A stretch of 12,954 bases of DNA from Verrucomicrobiia bacterium (GCA_025061935.1 JANWZY010000055.1:1-12954); one strand, 5' to 3'. Positions 1 through 7,780 are shown, numbered from the stretch's first letter. Program-made: numbers and translations. The notes: generated from the sequence alone by a model not told the origin.

Positions 1-396
1 CACATTGACCGAGCTCCGGTCAGCAGGGCATTTGAAAATGGCAACATTATTCCCGCAGTAAGGCCACAGGATGCTGGTCTTTATGTGCAGGTCCACATCC
101 CAATTCGCGGGGTTATTGCCGTTGAAGTCGAGCCAGCCATTGCCGCCCTCGGTACCTTCAATCCACGCAAACGGGCCATGCTTCACAAACGGCAGCGTGT
201 CGTTGTTGTCCTCGACATACATACGCCATGCCAGGAGCAATTGCCGGTGGTTGCTCATGCACTGAATACCCTGCGCACGCGCCTTGGCCTTTGTCAGCAC
301 GGGCAAAAGCAACGAGGCCAAGATGCCAATAATTGCAATGACAACGAGCAACTCGATCAGCGTAAACGCTGCAACTTCACTATGCCTCGTTTTCAT
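1..396 (-). CDS. Type II secretion pseudopilin / prepilin-type protein (3' end beyond window)
   Basis: The first 132 codons are present; the gene continues past the left edge. A short charged leader (MKTRHSEVAA) is followed at residues 11-16 by the class III prepilin signature FTLIEL and a hydrophobic helix to about residue 32. Prepilin peptidase would cut just before F11 and methylate it, with Glu15 as the conserved +5 glutamate. The residue before the cut is Ala rather than the usual Gly. After the helix come KAKARAQGIQCMSNHRQ and 'WRMYVEDNND', then a soluble domain with a 'FKCPADRS' segment at residues 122-129. This is the layout of the very numerous pseudopilin-like proteins of Verrucomicrobia, Planctomycetes and Lentisphaerae (G/H-type, often with a C-terminal H-X9-DG motif, which would lie outside the window). 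A GAGG Shine-Dalgarno at about 403-400 supports the ATG at 396. It lies downstream of, and co-oriented with, the 941-residue secreted protein. The role in secretion or surface assembly is inferred from family only. Confidence 0.9.
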   Translation of the reverse strand, partial: MKTRHSEVAAFTLIELLVVIAIIGILASLLLPVLTKAKARAQGIQCMSNHRQLLLAWRMYVEDNNDTLPFVKHGPFAWIEGTEGGNGWLDFNGNNPANWDVDLHIKTSILWPYCGNNVAIFKCPADRSSVNV

Positions 397-500
397 ATTC
401 CTCAGGCACCGAAGCTTTGTTCTCCCCCACTCACTTTCGCATGCGCGCACGCCGCACTCAATGGCGACTCGACTGCATATTCATTCGCTGGAGCCGGCTA

Positions 501-535
501 ATGCCTCGCCCGGGCATCGGACCCGGGCGAGGCAT
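501..535 (-). terminator. Perfect 14-bp GC-rich hairpin after the 941-residue gene
   Basis: ATGCCTCGCCCGGG (501-514) and its exact reverse complement (522-535) flank a 7-nt loop. The hairpin starts 21 nt past the stop of the 3382-557 gene and ends about 105 nt before the prepilin start. There is no T-run on the minus-strand 3' side (it continues TAGCCGGCTCC), so it is not a textbook intrinsic terminator. It could be a U-less terminator, an mRNA-end stabiliser, or a partial terminator controlling read-through into the prepilin gene. Confidence 0.6.
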
Positions 536-556
536 GCTCCACTTGCCCGCCAGCCG

Positions 557-3382
557 TTACGGGTTCACCAACGGCCGAGTCAAAGGGTCGGGCAACGCAA
601 CCACGCGGTAGAACGCACCCCCAACAGGCGGATTCGTATCCGTGAACGAGTAAACCGTCATCTGCAGGTTGGTCGCTATAATGTTGAAGCTGGCCGGGGC
701 GGCCACGTCCGTTCCGCGCAGCACGCTGTAGTTAACCGCGCCGGCCGAGCTCCAAGCAAGCGTAACGCCACCCGACCGAACCGCCACGTTCGTCACAGCG
801 AAGTCCGGGATTACAAACGGCTCATTATGGAACACCAGCACGCGCCCGCCACCGTTGCCTGTGCTGCAGTCGCTCAGCACCATGAAGCTGCCGTCCGGCG
901 CGAAGGCCATGCCAGGATCGTGCAGGTTGATCTGCTGGTCCGGCCTGGACGGATTCGTCAACGGGAACCCGATTTCGCGCTGGTCTTCACCGGTGCTGCT
1001 ATCAACAGACCAAACCTCGTCCAGCCTGTTGTCCGCCACCCAGATGCGGCCCCTTAGTGGATCAACTGCGACCGCCGCGCCATTTGCGGGCGCGCCAATC
1101 GGCCACAAATTCTGCGTCGTGATGTAGCGGAGCGCACCGTCGCCGTTCACGGCCACCACAAACCCGTCGCTGGTGACGACCACGACCTCACCTGACTGAG
1201 GCAGTGAATCAATCCCGACGATGTCGCCGCCCAGATCTGAAGCCGTGGGCTGGACCAAATACGTCGGGACGACCCGCTGGTAAAGGTTCGTCGTCTCAGG
1301 ATCAACCAAGTACAGTGCATTGAACGCATTCCCGTCCACGCCGCGGTCGGCCACAACAAGCCAGCCGGCCTGGCCCAACGACCCGGCAAATGTTTCGGGC
1401 GCGACGCAAAGGTCAATCGCGTCGTCATCAGGCTCGGGCGGCGAAGGTATCCTGAATATGTCTGCAATGATCGTCTCTGGTAGATTGCTCGACCACGGCC
1501 ACTTGAGCCGGCCAACAGACCGCGAATTGTCCACGTTGTAGTCGTGCGTCCACCACAAGTCCCCATTTGTTCGAACGATCAAGCCAGAAGGCAGTTCTAG
1601 CCCGGAAACAATCGGTGTCGGATCTATCACCCAGTTCCCGCTTGCGACCTTCTGCGCCCTGTAAATTCCGCCAGCCGGTTCGTCAATTGCGAATAGGATG
1701 CTTTTGTCCCGCGGATCGACTGCGGGCTTGCCCACGACCCGGCCCGGCAGCGGCAGCACAGTCACGTTTGTGAATCGCGAGCCGTAATTGGTTACTGTGT
1801 ACGGCTGCGGCAGCGGGTTAGGGATCGAGGTCAAGGACCGAATTCGGATGTCATCTATGTACACTGGCGGGTGGTTCGTGCCGTTTGACGAGCTCCAAGC
1901 GGCCATAAAGACGGGCGTCCATTTTGTTATTCCCGACCCGATCATGGGGGCGCGGTCAACTACGATCTGCGGATTAGCGCTGCTCGGGTTTTTGATGATT
2001 GTGTACAAACCTTGCGCTGTGTGCGTGATCAGCCGGTATTCCTCCCACACGCCGGGCGTATAATCGCGGCCCGAGTCCTGCCATGCGGCTCCCGCGTAAT
2101 AAAGCAGGGCCGTGCCATCGCCGCAATTCGTGCCTCCTTGCCGTTTGATGCCGTAGCCGAGCAGCGCATTGTCTCCGGCTAGCATGTTATCGTTCTCCGC
2201 GCCGTAGCAGGACATCCGCAGCAGAACCGCATCTGCTGTCGGTGACGACTGTACCGCTTCTGGCACGCGCGCCCACCACGTAATTTCAACATCGGCCTGC
2301 GGAGGTGCGCCCCAAGCAAAACTAACGCCTGCCCGCTGGCCGCCCTCCAGTTTCAAGCATTTGCTGCCGGAACGCGGCATTACAACGTTTGAATCAACTA
2401 CTTGCACCTTGGTTGGTGCTAAAGCTCGAGCGTATGTAGCTCCGCTAGTGCCAACGCCATCTGTTTCGACCGTAATCCACGGGCCGCCCGGGTCGGCGTC
2501 ATCGCTTGGCGCCTGGCGCGCCGGATACGCTTCAAATCCCTCTGTGAACGGTGTAGTGAGGTCAACCGCGCCTTCAACCGTGAGCGAGATGTCGTCAATA
2601 ATGAAAATCCCGTCATCCCATGTGTTGGCCTCATTAACTATTCGCAACATGGTTGGCACAGCAATCTCGCACCGCGCGAGATCAATATTCGTGAGCGCGG
2701 GCGTTTCCATGTCGTCGAGGTACAAATCCATCTTAAGCTCGTTGGGTCTGATGACCATCCGGTGGTGCTGCCATTGCATCTCGGGCGAACTATATCCTGT
2801 ATTAACCCAGGCCCCGGCCGTGTTCGGATTTGCCACACCGTCATAGTACCAAATCGTCCAATCGTTCGTGTTCCGTGACGACCGATAGGCAATGAAGTCG
2901 TCACCGTTGTGGTCCGCGCCCTCACCGCGCAGGATCAAATAGAAGTTGCGGTCGCTACTGGTGCCCCGGGCAACGAGCAACCAGAAATCGAACACATACC
3001 GCGACCCGCTCAGTGGCGTCGGGAAATGAATCTGTGCCTCGGTTGCGGTGCGGCAAAGCAACGCCTTCGTGCCCGAACGCGCGGCCCAGTTGATTACCTG
3101 GATACCGGCGGTGTTACGCTCGGGCGGGTTCGGCGGGTTGTAGGTCTCGTCATCAATTATTTTCCATTCCGGGCCGGTCGGGTCGGCATCAATGTAATCG
3201 TTCCAGTTCGTTGCAACCTCCGAGTACGCCTCGAAATCATTCGTGTAAATAACGACCGCGCCGCCAGGGCTACACACGCAAGACAAAACAACTGTGAGCC
3301 CACCAACCACAAAAACGCTCAGGGCTCGTCTGCAACTGCAGTCTCTGCGGCGATTGGACCGTACTTCTGGCTGAGTTTTCAT
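557..3382 (-). CDS. Secreted multidomain protein: two concanavalin-like modules, beta-propeller, fibronectin-like C terminus
   Basis: This gene encodes 941 residues. The N terminus is Arg-rich (residues 8-19), followed by a hydrophobic stretch 20-45 (LSVFVVGGLTVVLSC and on), which reads as a signal peptide cut near residue 42. Residues 48-270 and 280-516 are two related beta-rich modules. Each opens with a 'FEAY' motif (50-53, 283-286), then 'DADPxGPxW' (65-73, 295-302) and an 'RSGxK' motif (102-106, 337-341), and each closes with 'IDDIxxxxx' (262-270, 509-516); they resemble LamG/concanavalin-like lectin or carbohydrate-binding folds. Residues 545-855 carry repeated 'AVDP', 'LWWTHDY', 'WLVVADRGVDG' and 'IWVADNRLDEVWSVD' segments typical of NHL/SMP-30-like beta-propellers. 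Residues 860-930 look like a fibronectin type III or Ig-like module ending in 'GGAFYRVVAL'. I see no PEP-CTERM, LPXTG or catalytic motif. GAGGA at 3394-3390, 7 nt before ATG, fixes the start. Likely an extracellular adhesin or polymer-binding protein; the exact role is unknown. Confidence 0.85.
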   Translation of the reverse strand: MKTQPEVRSNRRRDCSCRRALSVFVVGGLTVVLSCVCSPGGAVVIYTNDFEAYSEVATNWNDYIDADPTGPEWKIIDDETYNPPNPPERNTAGIQVINWAARSGTKALLCRTATEAQIHFPTPLSGSRYVFDFWLLVARGTSSDRNFYLILRGEGADHNGDDFIAYRSSRNTNDWTIWYYDGVANPNTAGAWVNTGYSSPEMQWQHHRMVIRPNELKMDLYLDDMETPALTNIDLARCEIAVPTMLRIVNEANTWDDGIFIIDDISLTVEGAVDLTTPFTEGFEAYPARQAPSDDADPGGPWITVETDGVGTSGATYARALAPTKVQVVDSNVVMPRSGSKCLKLEGGQRAGVSFAWGAPPQADVEITWWARVPEAVQSSPTADAVLLRMSCYGAENDNMLAGDNALLGYGIKRQGGTNCGDGTALLYYAGAAWQDSGRDYTPGVWEEYRLITHTAQGLYTIIKNPSSANPQIVVDRAPMIGSGITKWTPVFMAAWSSSNGTNHPPVYIDDIRIRSLTSIPNPLPQPYTVTNYGSRFTNVTVLPLPGRVVGKPAVDPRDKSILFAIDEPAGGIYRAQKVASGNWVIDPTPIVSGLELPSGLIVRTNGDLWWTHDYNVDNSRSVGRLKWPWSSNLPETIIADIFRIPSPPEPDDDAIDLCVAPETFAGSLGQAGWLVVADRGVDGNAFNALYLVDPETTNLYQRVVPTYLVQPTASDLGGDIVGIDSLPQSGEVVVVTSDGFVVAVNGDGALRYITTQNLWPIGAPANGAAVAVDPLRGRIWVADNRLDEVWSVDSSTGEDQREIGFPLTNPSRPDQQINLHDPGMAFAPDGSFMVLSDCSTGNGGGRVLVFHNEPFVIPDFAVTNVAVRSGGVTLAWSSAGAVNYSVLRGTDVAAPASFNIIATNLQMTVYSFTDTNPPVGGAFYRVVALPDPLTRPLVNP

Positions 3383-3572
3383 GGGTTCGTCCTCGCTGAG
3401 GGTTCCGCGTCCAGCCTTCTAACTCGATCGCATGAGGGGTTGGAGTCCGCGCCCAACCTGGGTTCCCGTGGACAATACACCGACGCACAATATGACCGGC
3501 TTGGCTGCCAATCGCGCGCTCGGTTCCAGGGCTTCATTGCTCTCATTCGACCATGCTTGAAAACGCATGTGC

Positions 3573-3601
3573 TTTGTAGCTATTAGGCCGTAGCGGGTCA
3601 A
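3573..3601 (-). promoter_or_regulatory. Candidate sigma-70-type promoter for the secreted-protein gene
   Basis: On the minus strand TTGACC (3601-3596, five of six matches to the -35 consensus) is followed after exactly 17 nt by TACAAA (3578-3573, four of six matches to the -10). A start site near 3566 would give a leader of about 185 nt before the ATG at 3382. The spacing is ideal but the -10 box is imperfect, and such matches occur by chance, so this is a weak call. The adjacent palindrome at 3617-3636 would be centred near -60 relative to that start. Confidence 0.3.
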
Positions 3602-3616
3602 GCTGCGCCGGCCTGA

Positions 3617-3636
3617 ATAATTATGTGCATAATTAT
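3617..3636. promoter_or_regulatory. AT-rich 20-bp palindrome, putative operator
   Basis: ATAATTATG (3617-3625) and CATAATTAT (3628-3636) are perfect inverted arms around a 2-nt centre TG. The element also contains two direct copies of ATAATTATG spaced 12 nt apart (3617 and 3629), because ATAATTAT is itself palindromic. It stands out as an A/T island in GC-rich sequence and lies about 15 bp upstream of a candidate -35 box for the minus-strand gene. This is the form of a binding site for a dimeric regulator; which one is unknown. Confidence 0.4.
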
Positions 3637-4165
3637 GCCAACGCTACACCCCCTACCTGGAGTTGTGATTTCGGCACACGCCAACAATGTAACCGTTCAC
3701 CAAACAACCGAGCGCGTTGCACTATGGAGATTTGTTGTGGGCACGCGCGCGCTCGATTGGCACCCAACCAACAAGCACATACCCTGACCTTGCCCCGGAA
3801 CTGTGTGATTACGCGCAAGTCAACTGCCCGTCAACGCGATTGCAATCCCCAGTCTTGCAAAAGCCAACCCATGGTGCGCACAACCCATGTTCGCGGAGGC
3901 GAAGCGCAAGCTGCGCCATTGAACGCGCATAACTATTCTGCATTTACAGCTTGGCGGCAGAAAGCGCCGCGACCAAATTTTTGCGTCAAAAAAGTTTGGC
4001 CGGCGGTATGCGTGTGCAGCGAACACTGGACAGTCACGTAGCGGCAAGACGCGCCCGTCTCCAGCCGGCACAGCCAGTATTGGCGCGCCGGCGCGCGGCC
4101 TGGAAAATGCGCGGTCCTACCTGTCGAACCCACGTGATCATGGCATCTTTAAGGCAGGAAACAAA

Positions 4166-5050
4166 ATGAGCCGGCACGGTAAAAACGCGCACGAACCGCG
4201 CGCGCTAAATGCCCGGATATTAGAAGCCCGGCTGCGGCGCGTGCGTCATTTCGTGCTCGACATGGACGGGACCATTTACAAGGGCGGCACGGTATTCGGG
4301 GACACCGCCCCGTTTTTGCGACTGCTAAAAAAATTGCGGCTCGGTTACACGTTCATCACAAACAACTCGTCCGAAGGCACTGCCGAGTATCTCGCACGAT
4401 TGGAGCGGCTCGGGGTCAAAGCCCGCCCCGACGAACTTTACACCTCGACGCAAGCGACTATCGAGTTTTTGCGCGCCCAATGCCCGGGTTGCCAGCGGTT
4501 GTTCGTGCTCGGCACCCCCAGCCTCGCCGCAGAATTGGCAGCAGCAGGGTTCGCGCCGATACCCGACTCCGCCGCAGAGGAACCGGACGCGGTCGTGGTC
4601 GGATTCGATACAACCTTGACCTACGCGCGGCTGTGCCGGGCCGCATGGTGGATAGCCAGTGGCAAGCCGTTTATCGCCACACACCCGGACAGGACATGTC
4701 CGACGGACCAACCCACGGTGCTCGTCGATTGCGGTGCCATCTGTTCAGCGCTACGCGCCGCAACGGGCCGCGCACCCGACGCCGTGCTGGGGAAGCCTGA
4801 CCCATGCATGGTTCGGGGCGTGTTGCAGAGACATCAACTGTCAGCCGACCAGCTAGCAGTGGTCGGGGACAGGCTTTACACGGACATCGTTATGGCACGG
4901 GAAGCAGGCGCTTTGGGCGTGCTCGTGCTCACGGGCGAGACGACGCCGGACGAGGCACAATGCGCCGCGCCGCCCCCCGACCTGATCGTGAGCGGCCTGG
5001 GCGAACTCGGCGCATTGCTAAGCAAAATCCATGGCACCAGTACCAAATAG
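4166..5050 (+). CDS. HAD-superfamily subfamily IIA phosphatase (NagD/AraL type), possible glycerol-phosphate phosphatase
   Basis: The 294-residue protein has all four HAD motifs. Motif I is LDMDGTIY with nucleophile Asp32 and acid/base Asp34. Motif II is FITNNSS at 63-69. Motif III is Lys210 in GKPDP. Motif IV is VGDRLYTD with Asp235 and Asp240. The roughly 130-residue C2 cap between motifs II and III, including 'VVVGFDTTLTY' (143-153) and 'DRTCPT' (175-180), places it in subfamily IIA with NagD, B. subtilis AraL, mammalian PGP and M. tuberculosis Rv1692; the last two hydrolyse glycerol phosphate. Expected reaction: Mg-dependent dephosphorylation of a small phosphorylated metabolite in the cytoplasm. 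Next to GlpD, AraM and GlpT, glycerol phosphate or dihydroxyacetone phosphate is the likely substrate (inference). AGGAA at 4156-4160, 5 nt before the ATG, supports the start; the first 25 residues precede the fold. It is the first gene of the co-directional cluster. Confidence 0.9.
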   Translation: MSRHGKNAHEPRALNARILEARLRRVRHFVLDMDGTIYKGGTVFGDTAPFLRLLKKLRLGYTFITNNSSEGTAEYLARLERLGVKARPDELYTSTQATIEFLRAQCPGCQRLFVLGTPSLAAELAAAGFAPIPDSAAEEPDAVVVGFDTTLTYARLCRAAWWIASGKPFIATHPDRTCPTDQPTVLVDCGAICSALRAATGRAPDAVLGKPDPCMVRGVLQRHQLSADQLAVVGDRLYTDIVMAREAGALGVLVLTGETTPDEAQCAAPPPDLIVSGLGELGALLSKIHGTSTK

Positions 5051-5054
5051 GCGC

Positions 5055-6638
5055 ATGCCCAGCGACACGCGTCAACCGTACACAGGCAGCAAAGCAAGGC
5101 GCGGTCGGGTTACGGCGGCGCTACAGAATGAAACACATGACATACTAGTTGTGGGCGGCGGCATCGTGGGGGCTGGCATAGCCCGCGACGCCGCGCTGCG
5201 CGGACTCAAAGTTGCCCTGGTCGAGCAGCACGACTTCGCGTTCGGCACCAGCAGCCGTACAAGCAGGCTTTTGCACGGCGGGCTGCGGTATCTTGCGCAG
5301 GGCCGAATCAAGCTGGTACACGACGCGAGCGTAGAAAAGAAAATCATCCACAGGATCGCGCCGCATATTGCCGCCCCGCTTCCGTTCATTTTTCCAGCAT
5401 ACGCTGACAACCCGAACTGGCCGCTGTGGCAGCTTAAGCTCGGCGTTAAAGTTTATGACCTGCTTTGCAGCGGCAAGAATTTCGCCAGCTCCACATGGCT
5501 TACCCCCGCCGAGGTTTTGGCGGCCGTGCCGGCACTGCGCGGAGACAAGTTGCTCGGCGCTGTACGTTACTATGATGCTTTTACGAATGACGCCAGGCTG
5601 ACGTTGGACACATTGCGGTCTGCTGAAGCAGCAGGCGCCGTAGTCCTAAACTATTGTCGGTTCGTCGCAGCCGAGCGCGCCGGCGTTTGGGTCTGCGATG
5701 TGGAAGACCGCCTGACACAACAGCGATTCGTCGTGCGGGCCAAGACCGTAGTCAACGCTACCGGGCCGTGGGGGGACAAGCTCGCGCACAGCGGGCTAAA
5801 ACTGCGGCTCACCAAAGGAATCCACCTTGTAGTGCACCGCTCACGTCTTGCCGTGCCCGAAGCGGTCGTGATGACCGAGTCCAAACGGATTCTATTCGCC
5901 ATTCCGTGGGGCGAGCGGACCATTCTCGGCACCACAGACACTGATTACACTGGCTCGCTGGAAGAAGTTTTTGCCACTGACGACGAGATTCAATACGTGC
6001 TATCGGTCGCGAATCTATTTTTCCCACACAGCAAGCTCACGCACGCCGACGTGATCAGTACATGGGCGGGGCTACGCCCGCTGCTCGCTGACACTGCAGG
6101 CAACCCGTCGGATATTTCGCGCGCGCACCAAATTTGCAATCCTGTGCCGGGTTGGTGGGATGTTGCCGGCGGTAAACTGACCACATACAGGCTCATGGCA
6201 GAAGAAACAGTGGACCGGATCATCCGCGAGCAAGGCTGGCATGCAAAGGCATGCACAACAGCGTCGGCGCCGCTCCTGCCCGCTGGCCAGACCGCAGGCG
6301 TGAGCGGACTCGTGCCCCCCGAGTTCACCCGCGAACTGGTCGAACATTTTGTCACCCACGAATGGGCAGTGCATCTGGACGACGTGATGTTGCGCCGCGC
6401 AGGTTGGCATTACTATCATCCGGACGCCGAGGACCGCGCGCGCGCCGTCGCAGAATGGATGGCAGACCTGCTCGGCTGGGACCGGAGCGAACTCGCGCAC
6501 CAGCTTCAACGGTACATCGCCGCCGGGCGCAAAACGGCGATGCAATCAGGCGTAAGCGCGCGCACGCCGAACACACGCGCCACAGACCCCGACCCCGCGC
6601 GCGACGTCAAACCGAACCCGATCCGGAGCGACATATGA
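5055..6638 (+). CDS. glpD: FAD-dependent sn-glycerol-3-phosphate dehydrogenase
   Basis: Oxidises sn-glycerol 3-phosphate to dihydroxyacetone phosphate and passes electrons to the quinone pool at the inner membrane face. Numbered from the ATG at 5055 (527 residues; E. coli GlpD is about 501), the FAD-binding dinucleotide fold shows 'GGGIVG' at 34-39 with Glu57 closing the second strand. It is followed by the GlpD signature 'SSRTSRLLHGGLRYL' (66-80), 'GTTDTDY' around 292-298, 'STWAGLRPLL' and 'VAGGKLTTYRLMAEETVD' from 370. A C-terminal DAO_C domain (about 395-505) is complete. The start is uncertain: ATG 5031 would overlap the phosphatase by 20 nt, while ATG 5055 leaves a 4-nt gap and has a weak AGG at 5049-5051. 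Either way the two genes are tightly coupled. The ATG at 5128 is out of frame. No glycerol kinase or facilitator lies nearby, so substrate probably arrives already phosphorylated. Confidence 0.93.
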   Translation: MPSDTRQPYTGSKARRGRVTAALQNETHDILVVGGGIVGAGIARDAALRGLKVALVEQHDFAFGTSSRTSRLLHGGLRYLAQGRIKLVHDASVEKKIIHRIAPHIAAPLPFIFPAYADNPNWPLWQLKLGVKVYDLLCSGKNFASSTWLTPAEVLAAVPALRGDKLLGAVRYYDAFTNDARLTLDTLRSAEAAGAVVLNYCRFVAAERAGVWVCDVEDRLTQQRFVVRAKTVVNATGPWGDKLAHSGLKLRLTKGIHLVVHRSRLAVPEAVVMTESKRILFAIPWGERTILGTTDTDYTGSLEEVFATDDEIQYVLSVANLFFPHSKLTHADVISTWAGLRPLLADTAGNPSDISRAHQICNPVPGWWDVAGGKLTTYRLMAEETVDRIIREQGWHAKACTTASAPLLPAGQTAGVSGLVPPEFTRELVEHFVTHEWAVHLDDVMLRRAGWHYYHPDAEDRARAVAEWMADLLGWDRSELAHQLQRYIAAGRKTAMQSGVSARTPNTRATDPDPARDVKPNPIRSDI

Positions 6639-6796
6639 TCAGACCTACATCAATTCAATTGGGTCACGCCGCCTCTGCACTCACTTGCCAGAGGCGCCGA
6701 CTGGAGCAGTTGAGCTGCATTTCTCGAAACCATGCATGCGACAAAAAACCGGCCTTTGTTCGGGCTTTGGCACTGAATGCGCTGGATTAGTGGCGT
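6639..6796 (+). other. Intergenic gap with weak hairpin between glpD and the regulator
   Basis: The 158-bp gap is the widest inside the cluster. CGCCTCTG (6670-6677) and CAGAGGCG (6689-6696) form an 8-bp stem with an 11-nt loop, 31 nt after the glpD stop, without a T-run. CAATT-C-AATTG (6651-6661) is a short inverted repeat. Either could be a terminator remnant or part of a site for the regulator that follows. A separate promoter for the last three genes could lie here, but I cannot define boxes. Confidence 0.3.
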
Positions 6797-7780
6797 ATGC
6801 GCGACGGTTATCCTGAAGACCAATTGCATCTGGCAGCCCACCTGTACTACCTGGACGGGATAGGCCAAGAGGGCGTAGCGCAGTTTCTCGGTGTCTCGCA
6901 AGCGAAGGTATCGCGGATGCTCGCGCTGGCGCGCGAGCGCGGGATCGTGCGCATCTCGGTCGCAGCGTACGAACCACGCGACCACGCGCTCGAACAGGAA
7001 CTGTGCAAGCGGTTCGGGCTGACCGCTGCAGCGGTAATTAAGACGCCCAAAGGCGCGAGCGTCGAAGAAGCGCGCCGGCTCGTCGGGCACTTCGGCGCGC
7101 CATTCGTTTTGGAACTTATTCCGCCGGAGAGCACCGTCGCACTTGCGGGCGGCCGAACAATGCGCGAGTTGATCGAGTCTATACCCAACGACAAGACCCG
7201 GCGCCTAACCGTCGTCCAGGCAATGGGCAGCGTGGACTACACCGTCGGGCCCGCAGACGCGTTCGAGCTGGGCCGCCAACTCGCGTCACGGACAGGCGGC
7301 CATTTCTTTGCGCTTAACACCCCGGCCTACGTGCCTGACAAACGCGCACGTGACCTGCTCCTAGCGCACGAACAGATACGCGGGCTGTGGAAAGAAATGA
7401 AGCAAGCAAAGGCCGCGCTCGTCGGCATAGGCACACTCGACAATTCGGTGTTCGTCGAGCGCGGTGTGTACAATGCTACGGACCGTCAAGACCTCAGGAA
7501 TGCAGGTGCGGTGGGCGAAATTTGCGGCAGGTTCTATGACGCCTCGGGCCACGAGTGCGACACACCATGGCGCAACCGTGTGATGAGCATCGAGCTGGAA
7601 CTGGTTCGACGCATCCCGCAGGTCATAGCCGTGGTCACCGGCGCCGACCGCGCCGCGGCACTCGCAGCAGCGATTCGGGGAAGGCTGGTCAAAGCGGTAT
7701 TGATAGACGACACTGGCGCATCGGCATTGCTTTCGGCAGGGCTAACAAAGAAAAAAACTGATGACATGCGCACCAAATGA
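6797..7780 (+). CDS. SorC/DeoR-family sugar-phosphate-responsive transcriptional regulator
   Basis: The 327-residue protein opens with a helix-turn-helix of the SorC/DeoR(Bsu) type. Residues 8-22 form the first helices, and 'VAQFLGVSQAKVSRMLALARERGIV' (27-51) holds the turn and recognition helix. Residues about 60-320 are the sugar-isomerase-like effector domain (PF04198 type), with 'ALAGGRTM' and a C-terminal 'GEICGRFYDASGHECDTPW' segment. Known relatives such as CggR and B. subtilis DeoR bind phosphorylated sugars and release DNA or rearrange on it. Here glycerol phosphate or dihydroxyacetone phosphate is the natural guess for effector. A stop codon three codons upstream fixes the ATG at 6797 as the start, although no Shine-Dalgarno is visible. 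Its place in the middle of the cluster suggests local control of these five genes. GlpD regulons elsewhere usually use GlpR or GlpP, so this pairing is unusual. Confidence 0.9.
   Translation: MRDGYPEDQLHLAAHLYYLDGIGQEGVAQFLGVSQAKVSRMLALARERGIVRISVAAYEPRDHALEQELCKRFGLTAAAVIKTPKGASVEEARRLVGHFGAPFVLELIPPESTVALAGGRTMRELIESIPNDKTRRLTVVQAMGSVDYTVGPADAFELGRQLASRTGGHFFALNTPAYVPDKRARDLLLAHEQIRGLWKEMKQAKAALVGIGTLDNSVFVERGVYNATDRQDLRNAGAVGEICGRFYDASGHECDTPWRNRVMSIELELVRRIPQVIAVVTGADRAAALAAAIRGRLVKAVLIDDTGASALLSAGLTKKKTDDMRTK

Larger units (their letters stand above)
3383..4165. other. 783-bp divergent intergenic region
   Basis: It separates the minus-strand secreted-protein gene from the plus-strand glycerol-phosphate cluster. 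Open frames exist on both strands, but their translations are low-complexity Arg/Ala/Cys-rich strings with no recognisable motif, so I call none. It holds the AT-rich palindrome at 3617-3636 and a candidate minus-strand promoter at 3573-3601, listed separately. A small inverted repeat AGACG-CGCC-CGTCT lies at 4047-4060. Runs of T and A at 3977-3993 (ATTTTTGCGTCAAAAAA) sit within 200 bp of the phosphatase start, where a promoter for the cluster would be expected, but I cannot assign boxes with confidence. Confidence 0.5.

Noticed and set aside
284..1057. 257-residue plus-strand open frame
   Set aside because: It lies opposite the secreted-protein and prepilin genes, and its His/Arg/Ala-rich translation has no recognisable domain.
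2909..3586. 225-residue plus-strand open frame across the secreted-protein start
   Set aside because: It is mostly antisense to a well-supported gene with a good ribosome-binding site; no motif is visible in it.
3617..3636. AT-rich palindrome as a CRP or LacI-type site
   Set aside because: It lacks the TGTGA/TCACA arms of CRP sites and the central CG typical of LacI-family operators, so I leave the binding protein unnamed.
5128..5148. ATG at 5128 as a start for GlpD
   Set aside because: It sits close to the FAD motif but is in a different reading frame.
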